A DNA stretch of 64,000 nucleotides from Desmodus rotundus (taxonomy: Eukaryota > Chordata > Mammalia > Chiroptera > Phyllostomidae): positions 55,939,242-56,003,241 of the forward strand of contig NC_071395.1 in the NCBI RefSeq assembly GCF_022682495.2. Reading direction: 5' to 3'. Each line of letters begins with the position of its first letter. The stretch's first letter is position 1. The position numbers and the translations under genes are program-made. Shown in pieces: positions 54,758-64,000 of the stretch. A model generated the notes under the pieces. That model saw only the letters and a program-made list of their open reading frames with translations. It did not search any database and was not told where the DNA came from.

Positions 54758-56260
54758 GTTCTTCAAAACACCAATCATTATTCATCTAAAGATGAGAGTT
54801 CTTATTTTTTGTATGTGAAAGATTCCTGTCTATTTAGAATTTTCTTATAGCTTTAGTCCTTCTTTTAGTTCCTTCTTCACATCCTGCTCTTTTAGCATTA
54901 ATTCCACAAACATTTGTTCAGAACCTATCTGTGAGAGTTCACCATCTCAGCATGTAAAGTACAGAATGTAAATGGAAAACTAAAATATAACATGGTAAAA
55001 GCCAAGGCAATAAAGGAGGAGTTCAAGGTGGGAACAGATATTAGCTGTTCAGAGACGGTGCACCAACGCAATGTTTGGTAGGGTCTTCAAGAGATGTGGT
55101 TCTCTTGGAAATGCTGGCTTGATCTGTTCCTTTTAGTCTCTTTCCCACATAGGGAATGGGCACCATTTAGGGTCTGTGTCAGTTTTTTCTGTCTTCTTAG
55201 AGAACCCATCTCATCCCTGTTCCCCCAACACTGTCCCAAATAAATGGAAGTGAAAGAGACAGAGAGGAGGGAGGAACTGGGTTGCAGGATGGGCAGGCCC
55301 CCTCCAGGTAGGTACCACCATGCAGGGAAGATTGAGGACAAGTCTATAAGCGGGGAGAGCTTGGCGATGCACAGGGCAGACCAGACAGGCAGAGCCACAA
55401 GGTGCCATGTGAGAGTGAGGGGAGAGCACCTCATGAGGCCCCTCTGTCCTGCCTGCCACTGAATTCTGGATGCTGCCCTAGAAGACAGCCCTGTTACACT
55501 TGAGCTTCTGAAAATGAGTTTCTATTCTTTGCAACATTTTAATTTACTTTCAAATTGTTAAACACCTGAGTCAACCCCGCACATTGGACCTTCACCTTAT
55601 AATAGCCCTCTGTACTTTACCAAAGCAACTGACCATGATGGTGTGAGAGAGACAGCAGGACAAGAGGCCTCGTGTCACAAAGCACCCACAGGGTGATGTC
55701 ATCAGGGAGGGGTGAGAGACGAAGGATGGGCTGAATGATGAAGATGTCCTAAGAAACCATCCTGCTTTGGGCACTTAAATGGTCCTATGATGGGCACAAC
55801 AACTGTAGAAGGAGCCAGGCTCTTCTCTGCACCTGCCACTGTGGGATGTTTTAGTTCTCTTCTTGAACTATTTCTAGTGCTATGTTAACTAAAATAATTT
55901 TAAAAGCTAAAGTAACAGAACACAAAATAATTTGTCCCCAAAGAGGTCGTTCCTGATTGGACAGAGACAATGAGGGGAGGTACAGCCGAGACCAGAGCTG
56001 GGTCTTAAGGGCGAGTGAAACTGCCTGGCAGGGAGAGTGAGGGGATGTCATGGACATTGCTCATACTGTGCCCATCCCCTGGGCTCTGAGAGGGAGTTGG
56101 GGCATCCTGCCCCAGCCTTCCCGTGGGCACACAGAGCTGTGTCACCCCTCCTGAGATCCAAACCACAGGACCCCTATCTCCTTGAGGGTAGGCCTAGGGA
56201 GGCACAGAAAGCCATACAAGACCCACGCACAGCCTCTCCCTCACTATGACCAGCAATTTC
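54758..56260. other. unassigned DNA
   Basis: An L2/MIR-like piece is possible at 54,890-54,940 (TTCCACAAACATTTGTTCAG). Otherwise no gene was recognised; overlapping small frames at 55,090-55,460 have no known product. Confidence 0.3.
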
Positions 56261-56460
56261 AGGACCACAAACACGTCATCTCCAGTATGCTATCTAATGC
56301 TCAGAGCAACCCATGGGCAGGTATTGCCCTCATTTTGGGGTACTACCCTCATTCTGCACATGATGAAAGGCGGGGCCGATGCTGCTGACTTGCCAATGGC
56401 TAGTAAGTAGAAATGGGCAGGGTTGCAATTCAAGCCGGGTGTTCTGATTTGGAAGCAGTG
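56261..56460 (-). repeat. MIR SINE, antisense
   Basis: ATTCTGCACATGATGAAAGG, then GACTTGCCAATGGCTAGTAA and GGGTTGCAATTCAAGCCGGG are reverse-strand MIR blocks in order. Confidence 0.8.
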
Positions 56461-57344
56461 TCTTGACTCACCACTTGCATGCCAGTCCCCAAATATGCCC
56501 CTTGGCCCCCGTTTCCCAAGGGTGCTGCCCACTGGAATTAAAAGAAAGAACTTCAAAGAGACTCGAATGGAAAATATGTCAAAGAGTGCCTTGTCCAATG
56601 CTGGGTCAGTAGTTTTACCACTGTAGTCAGAGCTGTGGGATGAAGACCTTCATGCATGGAAGCGAAAGGAATGCGACCCCAGAGACCTGTGCGTTTGGAG
56701 AGAAATAATCCCCTTGCCATGTGGTCATGGCAGTGCCTGGTTACTGACCTCGAATGCGAGGCTGGCTTTGCATTTTATTTTCCAAGCTACCCCTGATAGA
56801 ATTGTCCATGTCAATAAAAAAGATGGCAAGTTTTTTATAAGTTCATTCTAATTAAATCTAAAATCTTCTTTAAGGACAAGGAGCTTACTCTTTTCTAAAA
56901 TCAGGGAAGGAATCTAATGATTTTCCAAGATCCCAGGCACCACCAAGCCCAGTCATCAGGACAACTCTGCCTCACGACTAAAGTACACAAAGGGGCGGAT
57001 TGCCATGTAGGATACTGTTTCCCCACTGGGCCTACTCCAGGAAAGAAGCTGGCAGTATGTTTTGTTAGCCAGACACTCCCAAACAGTTCAGCATTTTAGG
57101 GACAGCAAAATCCAAACACTACCTGGCTGGGAACTCCACAGGTAACCTTGATATCAACTTGTTTCTGTGAGAAAATTCACTCCATATGGTTCCAGCTCCT
57201 TGCAGGCTGTTCATCAGTTGAAGCTCTGAGAAAGGACCAGGTGAGAGCCATGCCTGGGAGCCCATGGCTGAGGGATTGTTTGAAACCTGTTCTCTCATGA
57301 ATCCTGAGTCCAGGATCACAAGGGAAAAACAGCCACTTAAAGAT
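56461..57344. other. unassigned DNA
   Basis: No repeat family or gene was recognised before HAL1-b. Confidence 0.3.
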
Positions 57345-58022
57345 TTCAGTTCTGAGACTTCTAGCTAAGATGGAGGTGTAGGTAGATACACTTGATACAC
57401 TTTGCTTCCTTGCACAACCAAAAGGACAATAACAAATTTAAAACAAAAAACAACCAGAACTGCCAGAAAATTGAACTGTATGGAAGTCCAACAACCAAGG
57501 AGTTAAAGGAGGAACATTAATCCAGACCGGTAGGAGAGGCAGAGATGGGTAGGTGGGGTAGAGAGGACACTCAGCAAGGCAGCAGCTGCCAGACCAGGTG
57601 GTCTCACATTTACATGCGGATAAACCAGGAGGGACAACTTGAAAGTGAGACAGAGCACACAACCCAGGGTCCCAGCATGGGCAAAATAAAGCCTCAGAGC
57701 CTCTGGCTGTAAAAATCTGTGGGTGTTGCGGTGGTAGGAAAAACTCCCAGTCTCACAGGAGAGTCCACAGGAGGGGCCCACAAAATCCTAGAATGTACAC
57801 AAACCCACCCACCTGGAATCAGCACCAGAAGGGTGCAACTTGTTTGTGGGTAATGGGGGACATGACTGAAAGCAGGGTGAGAGCCAAGCAAGAGACATTG
57901 TTCCCTCTCTGACTTGTCTCCCACATACAGCACCACAAGGCAGTAATACAGGTTGCCCCATTCTGGTGAATACCTAGGGCTCTGCCCCTTACAATGTAAC
58001 AGGCAAGTTGAGGAAAAGAAAT

Positions 58023-59086
58023 ATGGCCCAAATGAAAGAACAGATCAAAACTCCAGAAAAAAAACAAACAAACTAAGCAATGAGGGGATAACCAGCCTAT
58101 CAGATGCAGATTCAATACACTGTTAATCAGGATGCTTAGAGAGATGATTGAGTACGGCCACAAAATAAAGGAATAACTTATGGCTATACAAGGTGACATA
58201 AAGGAAAATATATAGGGAAACAACAGTGAAGAGAAGGAAACCAGAACTGAAACCAATGATTTGGAGCAGAAGGAAGAAATAAACATTTACCAGAACAGAA
58301 TGAAGACACAAGAATTCAAAAAAGTGAGGAGAGACTTAGGAACCTCTGGGACAACTTTAAACATTCCAACATCTGAATAATAGGGGTACCAGAAGGACAT
58401 GGGGAAGAGCAAGAAGTTGAGAACTCATTTGAAAACATAATGAAGGAAAACTTCCCAATCTGGCAAAGGAAATAGACATGCAAGTCCAGGAAGCTCAAAG
58501 AATCCCAGAGAAGTTGGTTCCAAGAAGGAACACACCAAGACACATCATAATTACATTACCCAAGGTTAAAGATAAGGAGAGAATCTTAAAAGCTGCAAGA
58601 GAAAAGAGAGTTATCTACAAAGAAGTTCCCATAAGACTATTATCTGACTTCTCAAAAGAAACCTTACAGGCAAGAAGGAGCTGGAAAGAAATATTCAAAA
58701 TCATGAAAGGCAAGGACCTACATCCAAGATTACTCTATCCAGCAAAGTTATCATTTATTTATTTTTTAGGATTTTATTTATTTATTTTTTTAGAGAGAGG
58801 GGAAAGGAAGGAGAAAGGGAGAGAAACTTTAATGTGTGGTTGCCTCTTGAGCACCCTCCCACTGGGGACCTGGCCCACAACCCAAGCATGTGCCCTGACT
58901 AGGAATCGATCCAGTGACCCTTTGGTTTACAGGCCAGTACTCAATCCACTGAGCCACACCAGCCAGGGTGCAAATCTATCATTTAGAATGGAAGGGCAGA
59001 TAAAAGGCTTCCCAGATAAGGTCAAGTTAAAGGAATTCATCATCACCAAGCCCTTATTATATGAAATGTTAAAGGGATTTATCTAA
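58023..59086 (+). pseudogene. HAL1-b ORF1-like gene, broken and split by VES
   Basis: Start MAQMKEQIKTPEKK at 58,023, soon frameshifted. A RRM-like region follows near 58,370-58,430 (IIGVPEGHGEEQE in pieces). The C-terminal domain is open from 58,478 (VQEAQRIPEKLVPRRNTPRH, later RLLYPAKLSF). After the VES it ends EMLKGFI and TAA at 59,084-59,086. It keeps the roughly 44 residues that HAL1-a lacks. Confidence 0.88.
58758..58969 (-). mobile_element. VES SINE inside HAL1-b ORF1
   Basis: On the minus strand: ACCCTGGCTGGTGTGGCTCA head, B-box-like GGATCGATTCC, CT-rich part, A/T tail. Duplication GCAAAGTTATCATTTA (58,742-58,757) and GCAAATCTATCATTTA (58,970-58,985). Younger than HAL1-b. Confidence 0.95.
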
Positions 59087-59523
59087 GAAAAAGAAGATAA
59101 AAAATATAACCAGTAAAATGACAACAAACTCACAACCATCAACAACTGAACCTAAAAAACACACCCAAAACAAACTAAGCAAACAACTAGAACAGGAACA
59201 GAATCACAGAAATGGAGGTCACATGAGGGGTTATCTGTGGGAAGGGGGAGAGAGGAGAATGGGGAAAAAGGTGCGAGGAATAAGAAACATAATTGGCAGG
59301 TACAAAATAGACAGGGGAAGGCTAAGAATAGTACAGGAAATTAAGAAGCCAGAGAATTTATAAGTACAACCCATGGACATGAACTAAACGGGGACAAGTG
59401 TGGGGGGAATGCTGGTGGGAGGGGTGGTGCAGGGTGGAGGGGGAGAATGAGGAGGAGAAAACAGGACAATTTTAACAGCATAATCCGTAACATATAACAT
59501 ATAACATATGCTTAATAAAAAAA

Positions 59524-60637
59524 GGATTCCATCTCCCTTACAGCCAGCTCAGGAGAAAGTGCTGCCTTCTCTCTTGGACATTTCTTGCTGCTGTTTTCTT
59601 TTCTTCCAGCTGTCAGCAGAGAGTTTCACTCTGTCTTTGCCTTTTTTCTTTTTACATCTGAAAAATCCCCTACTTACAGAATACCAACTATGTGCCAAGC
59701 ACGATTTTAAAACTAACTGGATTGGTGGTACTATAAGGCAACACATAGGGAGGGAGCTTGAAAAAAAATGCAGAAAACAGAAGAGAAATCCTACCACCCA
59801 CAGATGATCACGGGACACCCACCTTCCAAACACACTATCCATATCACTCGTGCCCATTTCCCAAATGCCCCTTTGCCTTCAGGACAGATTGTTCGTCCTT
59901 GAAAAACATCTACTAGGTAGGAACACAGGAACGATCAGGGCAGGTGTTTTGGAATCAAAAAATGAGTGGCCTGTCTTTAGGGGCAATAACTCTTTTAGGT
60001 CATTTGCCATTAACGATCAGCAGCAACTTTGTGGAGCCAAAGATCTTCACTACCACTGTCCATCTCACTGAAAGCATTCCATTTCATATTTCTACATATG
60101 TATATGTTAAAGAAATGCCATTGAAGAACTCTGGCAGCCCTTCATGTACTTTTAGGATAGCATCTTTGCCCCAAGAATTCACCTATCAACAACACGGAGA
60201 ATTTTACAGGGAGACACCATCTTTGCCACTGTCCTCCGGAGTTATTTCTTTGCCACAGTCCCAGCAGTCCCTTTGTCAATGGTGACACTTGCATGACTTC
60301 CCCATAAAGTAGTATATTTGTGTGAAAGGTATTTAATCCTGAAAGTACATCATCTTCAGAATATGCTTCTTCAGGGACTCACAAGAAATATGTCATATAT
60401 TTCATTATTAAAACAAAATTTAGAAAATTTCATAATTTATGACAATGTAACATAGCAAACTTCCTAAAATGTGTGATTTCTTTTAATATTTGTTTCTTCA
60501 AATCTTTGGCAATATCAGTGTCTTCTGCAAATAAGTGAATTTAATTTGTCACTGATTTTCCAATGAGCACTTTAGCTATTTTTACTATTGAAGAAAAAAC
60601 AATGGCATAGTGCTTTTTGTCTTTATCTAACAACCTC
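59524..60637. other. unassigned DNA
   Basis: ACTATGTGCCAAGCACGATT near 59,690 may be a short L2/MIR relic. Otherwise nothing was recognised. Confidence 0.3.
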
Positions 60638-60648
60638 AAAAGAGGATG

Positions 60649-60866
60649 TGCTCTGGCTGGTGTGGCTCAATGGATTGAGCACTGGCCTGCAAACCAGAAG
60701 ATTGCTGGTTCGACTCCCAGTCAGAGCACATGCCTGGATTGCAGGCCAGGTCCCCCATTGGGGGCATGAGAGAGGCAACCAATCGATGTTACTCTCACAC
60801 TTCGATGTTTCTCTATCTCTCTTTCTCCATCGCCCTCTCTCTAAAAATAAATTAAAATCCTTTAAA
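60649..60866 (+). mobile_element. VES SINE
   Basis: Well-preserved copy with A box TGGCTCAATGG (60,663-60,673), B box GGTTCGACTCC (60,707-60,717), CT-rich part, then AAAAATAAATTAAAATCCTTT. Duplication AAAAGAGGATG (60,638-60,648) and AAAAGAAGATG (60,867-60,877). Confidence 0.95.
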
Positions 60867-60877
60867 AAAAGAAGATG

Positions 60878-61549
60878 CCAAATATTTATGAGGATGCTTA
60901 GTAAAGTTGTGTGATGTCCCAGATTGAATATTGCATGACTTTAAATACCACTGAGGAAACTACATGTTTGTCTTCCTATCTGCAGTTAACAAAAAGTTTT
61001 TAAATGTCTTGGTAATGGTGATTGCTTCAGTAAAGGTAAAACAAACAAATAGGAAAAAATTCATCATTAAAAATGGTGTAGGTAACAATGGACAAACTTT
61101 ATCAATAATATTTCAGACAGCCTTCTTGAGAGTCACTGTTTTTACTAATGTGACTGAAGAAAAGATGCCAACCAAGAATGAGAGGATAATTAGTTCTGCC
61201 ATTCTGTTACTTAATTTAACATTACTACTATCTATAATATATTTCCCATCTTCTTTGTGGGAATATTTTAAACCCATTTATCAATTGTAAAGACTGGCAG
61301 GTATAAAACTGGATGTCATAATCCATGCATCCACTTAACTAAGCATGCATAAACACAGTGTGCTGTCAAATGGTGGAAATGGGTGACCAGGTGAAGGCAC
61401 CTCCCTCGCCTGTGCTGTAGAACTCCCACCTTTCCCTCGTTTGCAGGAGGTGACGATGACCATCCAACAAGAGCACAAGTTAGGGCATGAGAGTCACTGC
61501 ACAGTAAATATGAATAAATCTTTATTTTCAAGTACACTTATCTGCATCC
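60878..61549. other. unassigned AT-rich DNA
   Basis: Contains a 108-codon frame at 60,964-61,290 with no recognisable similarity and AT-driven composition (K, N, I rich). Not called as a gene. Confidence 0.3.
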
Positions 61550-61700
61550 AGTTTTAGATTTACATAAAAATCGTGAAGATAATAAAAAGAAGTCTGACAA
61601 CTCTCACATACTCTGCACCGAGTTTCCTTTATTGTGATCATGGTATATTTGTTACAATAAATAGACCAATGTTGACATATTATTATTAACTAGCTTAATT
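61550..61700 (-). mobile_element. old L1M 3' UTR fragment, antisense (tentative)
   Basis: TTTCCTTTATTGTGATCATG, then TATTTGTTACAATAAATAGA and TATTATTATTAACTAGC resemble antisense L1M 3' UTR sequence. Strongly decayed. Confidence 0.45.
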
Positions 61701-61801
61701 TCTTTTAAAATTTTTAATCAAAAACTAAATAGAGATAGAAGTCCTAATATTTTCTGCCTGTGCTACAGTGGGTTGTCTTGCATATTGTGGTATATGTGAA
61801 A

Positions 61802-61825
61802 ACTACAACTCCCAGAATGCATTGC
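61802..61825 (+). promoter_or_regulatory. near-consensus ZNF143/THAP11 site
   Basis: ACTACAACTCCCAGAATGCA, continuing TTGC, is the composite motif bound by ZNF143 (STAF) with the upstream ACTACA module. It matches 17 of 18 positions of the STAF consensus YWCCCRNMATSCMYYRCR. Such sites normally lie at CpG-rich promoters; here the surroundings are neither CpG-rich nor next to a visible exon. Confidence 0.6.
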
Positions 61826-63055
61826 TAAGACACTGTCTCAATCCTAAACTAGTGATAGGTGCATCTTCCCCAGTCTTTCTTGCCTCTCTTAATATTTCCT
61901 CACCTCTTCCCCCATGCCTCTCCTGTTTTCTGGGATTATCCATCTCATCTGTATGTAGAAAGATGGTGGATTGGGGACAGCTGGAGATGAAAATCAAAAT
62001 TCTGGGTAACTCCCAGAGAAGCACACATGGGATAAAGAAGAATACTTTCTCTCTTTTTAGGTTGGTCTGAGCCTGGGTCTGTGAACCAGCGAATGTTTGT
62101 TAGGGAGGTTAAAATCAGCTTCGTCTCTGTTCTCACAGAAGTCTAATTTGTGAGCCAGTTCTGGGGGCACTGTGGGTTATTCTCATCCCTGTTCCCTGTG
62201 CTTTATAATTCATTTTGCTTCTCTCAAGAGTCTGGAATTGAATCGCCAGCCTTAGTTTGTAGCTGACTTTTCTGTGACTTTGGGGGCTCCTGATGAGGAG
62301 TTGGGAAAGGCTGCATGGCGGCACTGAGCCAGGCACCATCTAGAACCAGAAGTCTCTAACCTGCTATGGAAATTCTCCAAATAGCTTTGTTGGAAGATTG
62401 TGAAAGCCATTAATCAGACACAGGGTCTGGATGGATGACAATAGGAGTCTGCCAAATTAAATGTGTTATAAGAAACAAAGCAGGTTCTAAGTAGCCAACA
62501 TGCACACTTTACTCATTGGGGGAAAGTGGTTTAACTTGCTATGGCAAAGGACAATGTGCCCCAGAGGATTTGTGGGACATCTCAGTAAGAGGGAGTGGGT
62601 GGGGGATTCTTGTAGATAGGGACCTATTCTGGGTCAGTTCTTGGATGATTCCATCCAGAAGTGGGGGTGGTTTAGTTGATGTTACCTTGGAGGCAAGAGA
62701 ATCAGAGCCAAGTTGTCCTTGATAAAGAAGTAAGACACATTTCATGGTCCTTTATGAAGCTCTGAGTCAAGGCAAGAATGAGTATCTTTGAGAACATTTT
62801 AAGCTCAAATATCAATTAAGATTCTTACCCTAATAAACAAACACAGAAGCAGTAGTCATTGTGTAAGTTAGAAGAGGGGGTGTTAAGTCCTCTTGTGGTT
62901 GCACAGTGGCCTTGTCGCAGCTTGTTTCAGCCATGGCTCTGGAATGGCTTTGTCTGAGCCTGGCTTGTCTTCTGTGAGCAAGTTCCTGTGCTGCTGGGGC
63001 CATTACAGCCTGGCTGCTAGCTGCCAGCAACATATTTCACTTCCTCACATACTAT
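61826..63055. other. unassigned DNA
   Basis: No gene or repeat family was recognised downstream of the ZNF143-like motif. Small frames on both strands have no known product. Confidence 0.3.
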
Positions 63056-63190
63056 CTCTTTACTCAGCAAGCCTGTGATATAGGTCCTATTTATATTTTT
63101 GCATATTGCAGATGAGGAAACCAAAGTAAAGGACAGGTAAAAGAACTGTCCCAAGGTCACACCTGTAGCTCCTGTTGTTAACCACTGCTC
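63056..63190 (-). repeat. MIR SINE, antisense
   Basis: GCAGATGAGGAAACCAAAGT and AGAACTGTCCCAAGGTCACA are reverse-strand MIR core blocks. Partial. Confidence 0.8.
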
Positions 63191-64000
63191 TTCCTCACCC
63201 AGTTCAGGGCCAGGGGTTAGGGGGTGGGGAGAAGGTGGGCAGAATTATCCTGTTGCTTTTCCAAATACACCAAACATAGACAACTTTTACACAATGCAGT
63301 TATTGATACATTCTCAGCTGCTAATGGCTTCACTTTTTGAGTCATCATAGAATTGTCTGAAGTATTGAGTTAAGCACCTAGTCCAGAAAAAGATGATATA
63401 TTAGGCTTCCAAGACCATTAGTCATTACTGCTGCCTCCTAGCTTTGAGTAAGCTACACCTTGATGGAAATGTAAACTTAGAGTGGGTCCCAAAGTATCTG
63501 GTGACAGGTGCCAAGCAAAGACGTGTATTTTAATTTAAAAGATTTTTACATTTGAGAAGATAAGTTGTTCATCCATTAGGTCATTTTCTGGGCTACAAGG
63601 GGAGACCGGTTGGTAATCTAGGGACATTTGACAGGGACACAGTCAAGAGACTACAAAGAAAAAGTCAGACATGCTCTGTTGCGTAAGATGGTGGTCATCT
63701 TGAGGTCAGAAACACTGATGCGGACAATATAACTACATGCCTGATGTGTGTGTTTCTACTTTGCTCCCATTTCCAACTCCCAAAATCCATCTGTTGGATT
63801 TGTATCTGTTTCTGTTTAGAGACTGGCCAGGCTCTCCTAGCAAAAAGATAGGTAACTCTGTCTTTGTTCTTTCACTATGTCTTCTCATGGATCCTGTATG
63901 CACATGAATTTGAATGGGAAAGAAATATTGCTGCGAGCTTCTCAACTTGAAGATGTTTTATTTGTGAAGACAAGGTGAAGCAGTGGGACACTTATCATGT
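63191..64000. other. unassigned DNA
   Basis: No gene or repeat family was recognised up to the window end. Confidence 0.3.

Larger units (their letters stand above)
57345..59523 (+). mobile_element. HAL1-b: half-L1 retrotransposon
   Basis: Second ORF2-less L1 derivative. The 5' end CTAAGATGGAGGTGTAGGTA matches that of HAL1-a (CAAGATGGCGGCGTAGGTAG). The 5' UTR is homologous over its length (for example AAATAAAGCCTCAGAGCCTC), then an ORF1-like gene, a 400-bp 3' UTR and the end AACATATGCTTAATAAAAAA. More decayed and CpG-depleted than HAL1-a. Flanks AAAGATTTCAGTTC and AAAGGATTCCATCT are only a doubtful duplication. A VES interrupts ORF1. Confidence 0.9.

Noticed and set aside
57331..59537. Target-site duplication for HAL1-b
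   Set aside because: AAAGATTTCAGTTC against AAAGGATTCCATCT has too many mismatches to be claimed.
60964..61290. 108-codon plus-strand frame as a small membrane protein
   Set aside because: AT-driven K/N/I/F composition, no family resemblance, no promoter or polyadenylation context.

Overview
The window reads as nuclear DNA of a bat, probably a yangochiropteran such as a vesper, free-tailed or leaf-nosed bat. The main reason is five copies of a tRNA-derived SINE that starts CCTGGC(T/C)GGTGTGGCTCAG and has A and B boxes. That SINE is the bat VES family. Mammal-wide relics (MIR, an MLT1A-type LTR, L2-like and MER5-like pieces) confirm a placental mammal. I found no convincing host protein-coding gene, no rRNA or true tRNA gene and no CRISPR array. 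The long open frames come from LINE-1 (L1) and its relatives, and all of them are broken.

Layout. 0-16 kb: one ancient plus-strand L1 ORF2 can be followed in six pieces (about 2.2-16.1 kb). It was cut apart by later insertions: L1 3' ends in both directions, an almost complete minus-strand L1 (L1-A, 5.1-12.9 kb, itself carrying a VES), and an unidentified insert holding a 0.92 kb DNA transposon with a TA target duplication. 16-31 kb: relatively repeat-poor DNA with MIRs, an MLT1A LTR, a hAT MITE with an 8-bp duplication, VES copies, a 53-bp L1 insertion, a strong CTCF-like site and one possible terminal exon. 31-53 kb: two full-length L1s with target-site duplications lie in opposite orientations, 5' ends facing (L1-B minus, 33.35-42.03 kb; L1-C plus, 45.98-52.66 kb). 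A 4 kb spacer between them holds a solo class II ERV LTR with a 6-bp duplication. L1-B contains a nested HAL1, an L1 derivative with ORF1 but no ORF2. 53-64 kb: a long imperfect inverted repeat (two arms of about 220 bp, 500 bp loop), a second HAL1 interrupted by a VES, another VES, MIRs and a near-consensus ZNF143/THAP11 motif.

How it works together: this is a record of target-primed retrotransposition. L1 supplies reverse transcriptase and endonuclease; HAL1 and VES have neither and are presumed to borrow them. Nesting gives relative ages: ancient L1 and MIR, then L1-A, then L1-B and L1-C, then the HAL1 inside L1-B. The least ordinary observations are the inverted repeat, two elements whose tails hold extra sequence inside their target duplications (apparent 3' transductions), and two HAL1 copies close together. 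All family names come from sequence memory; no database was searched, and identities quoted are by eye.
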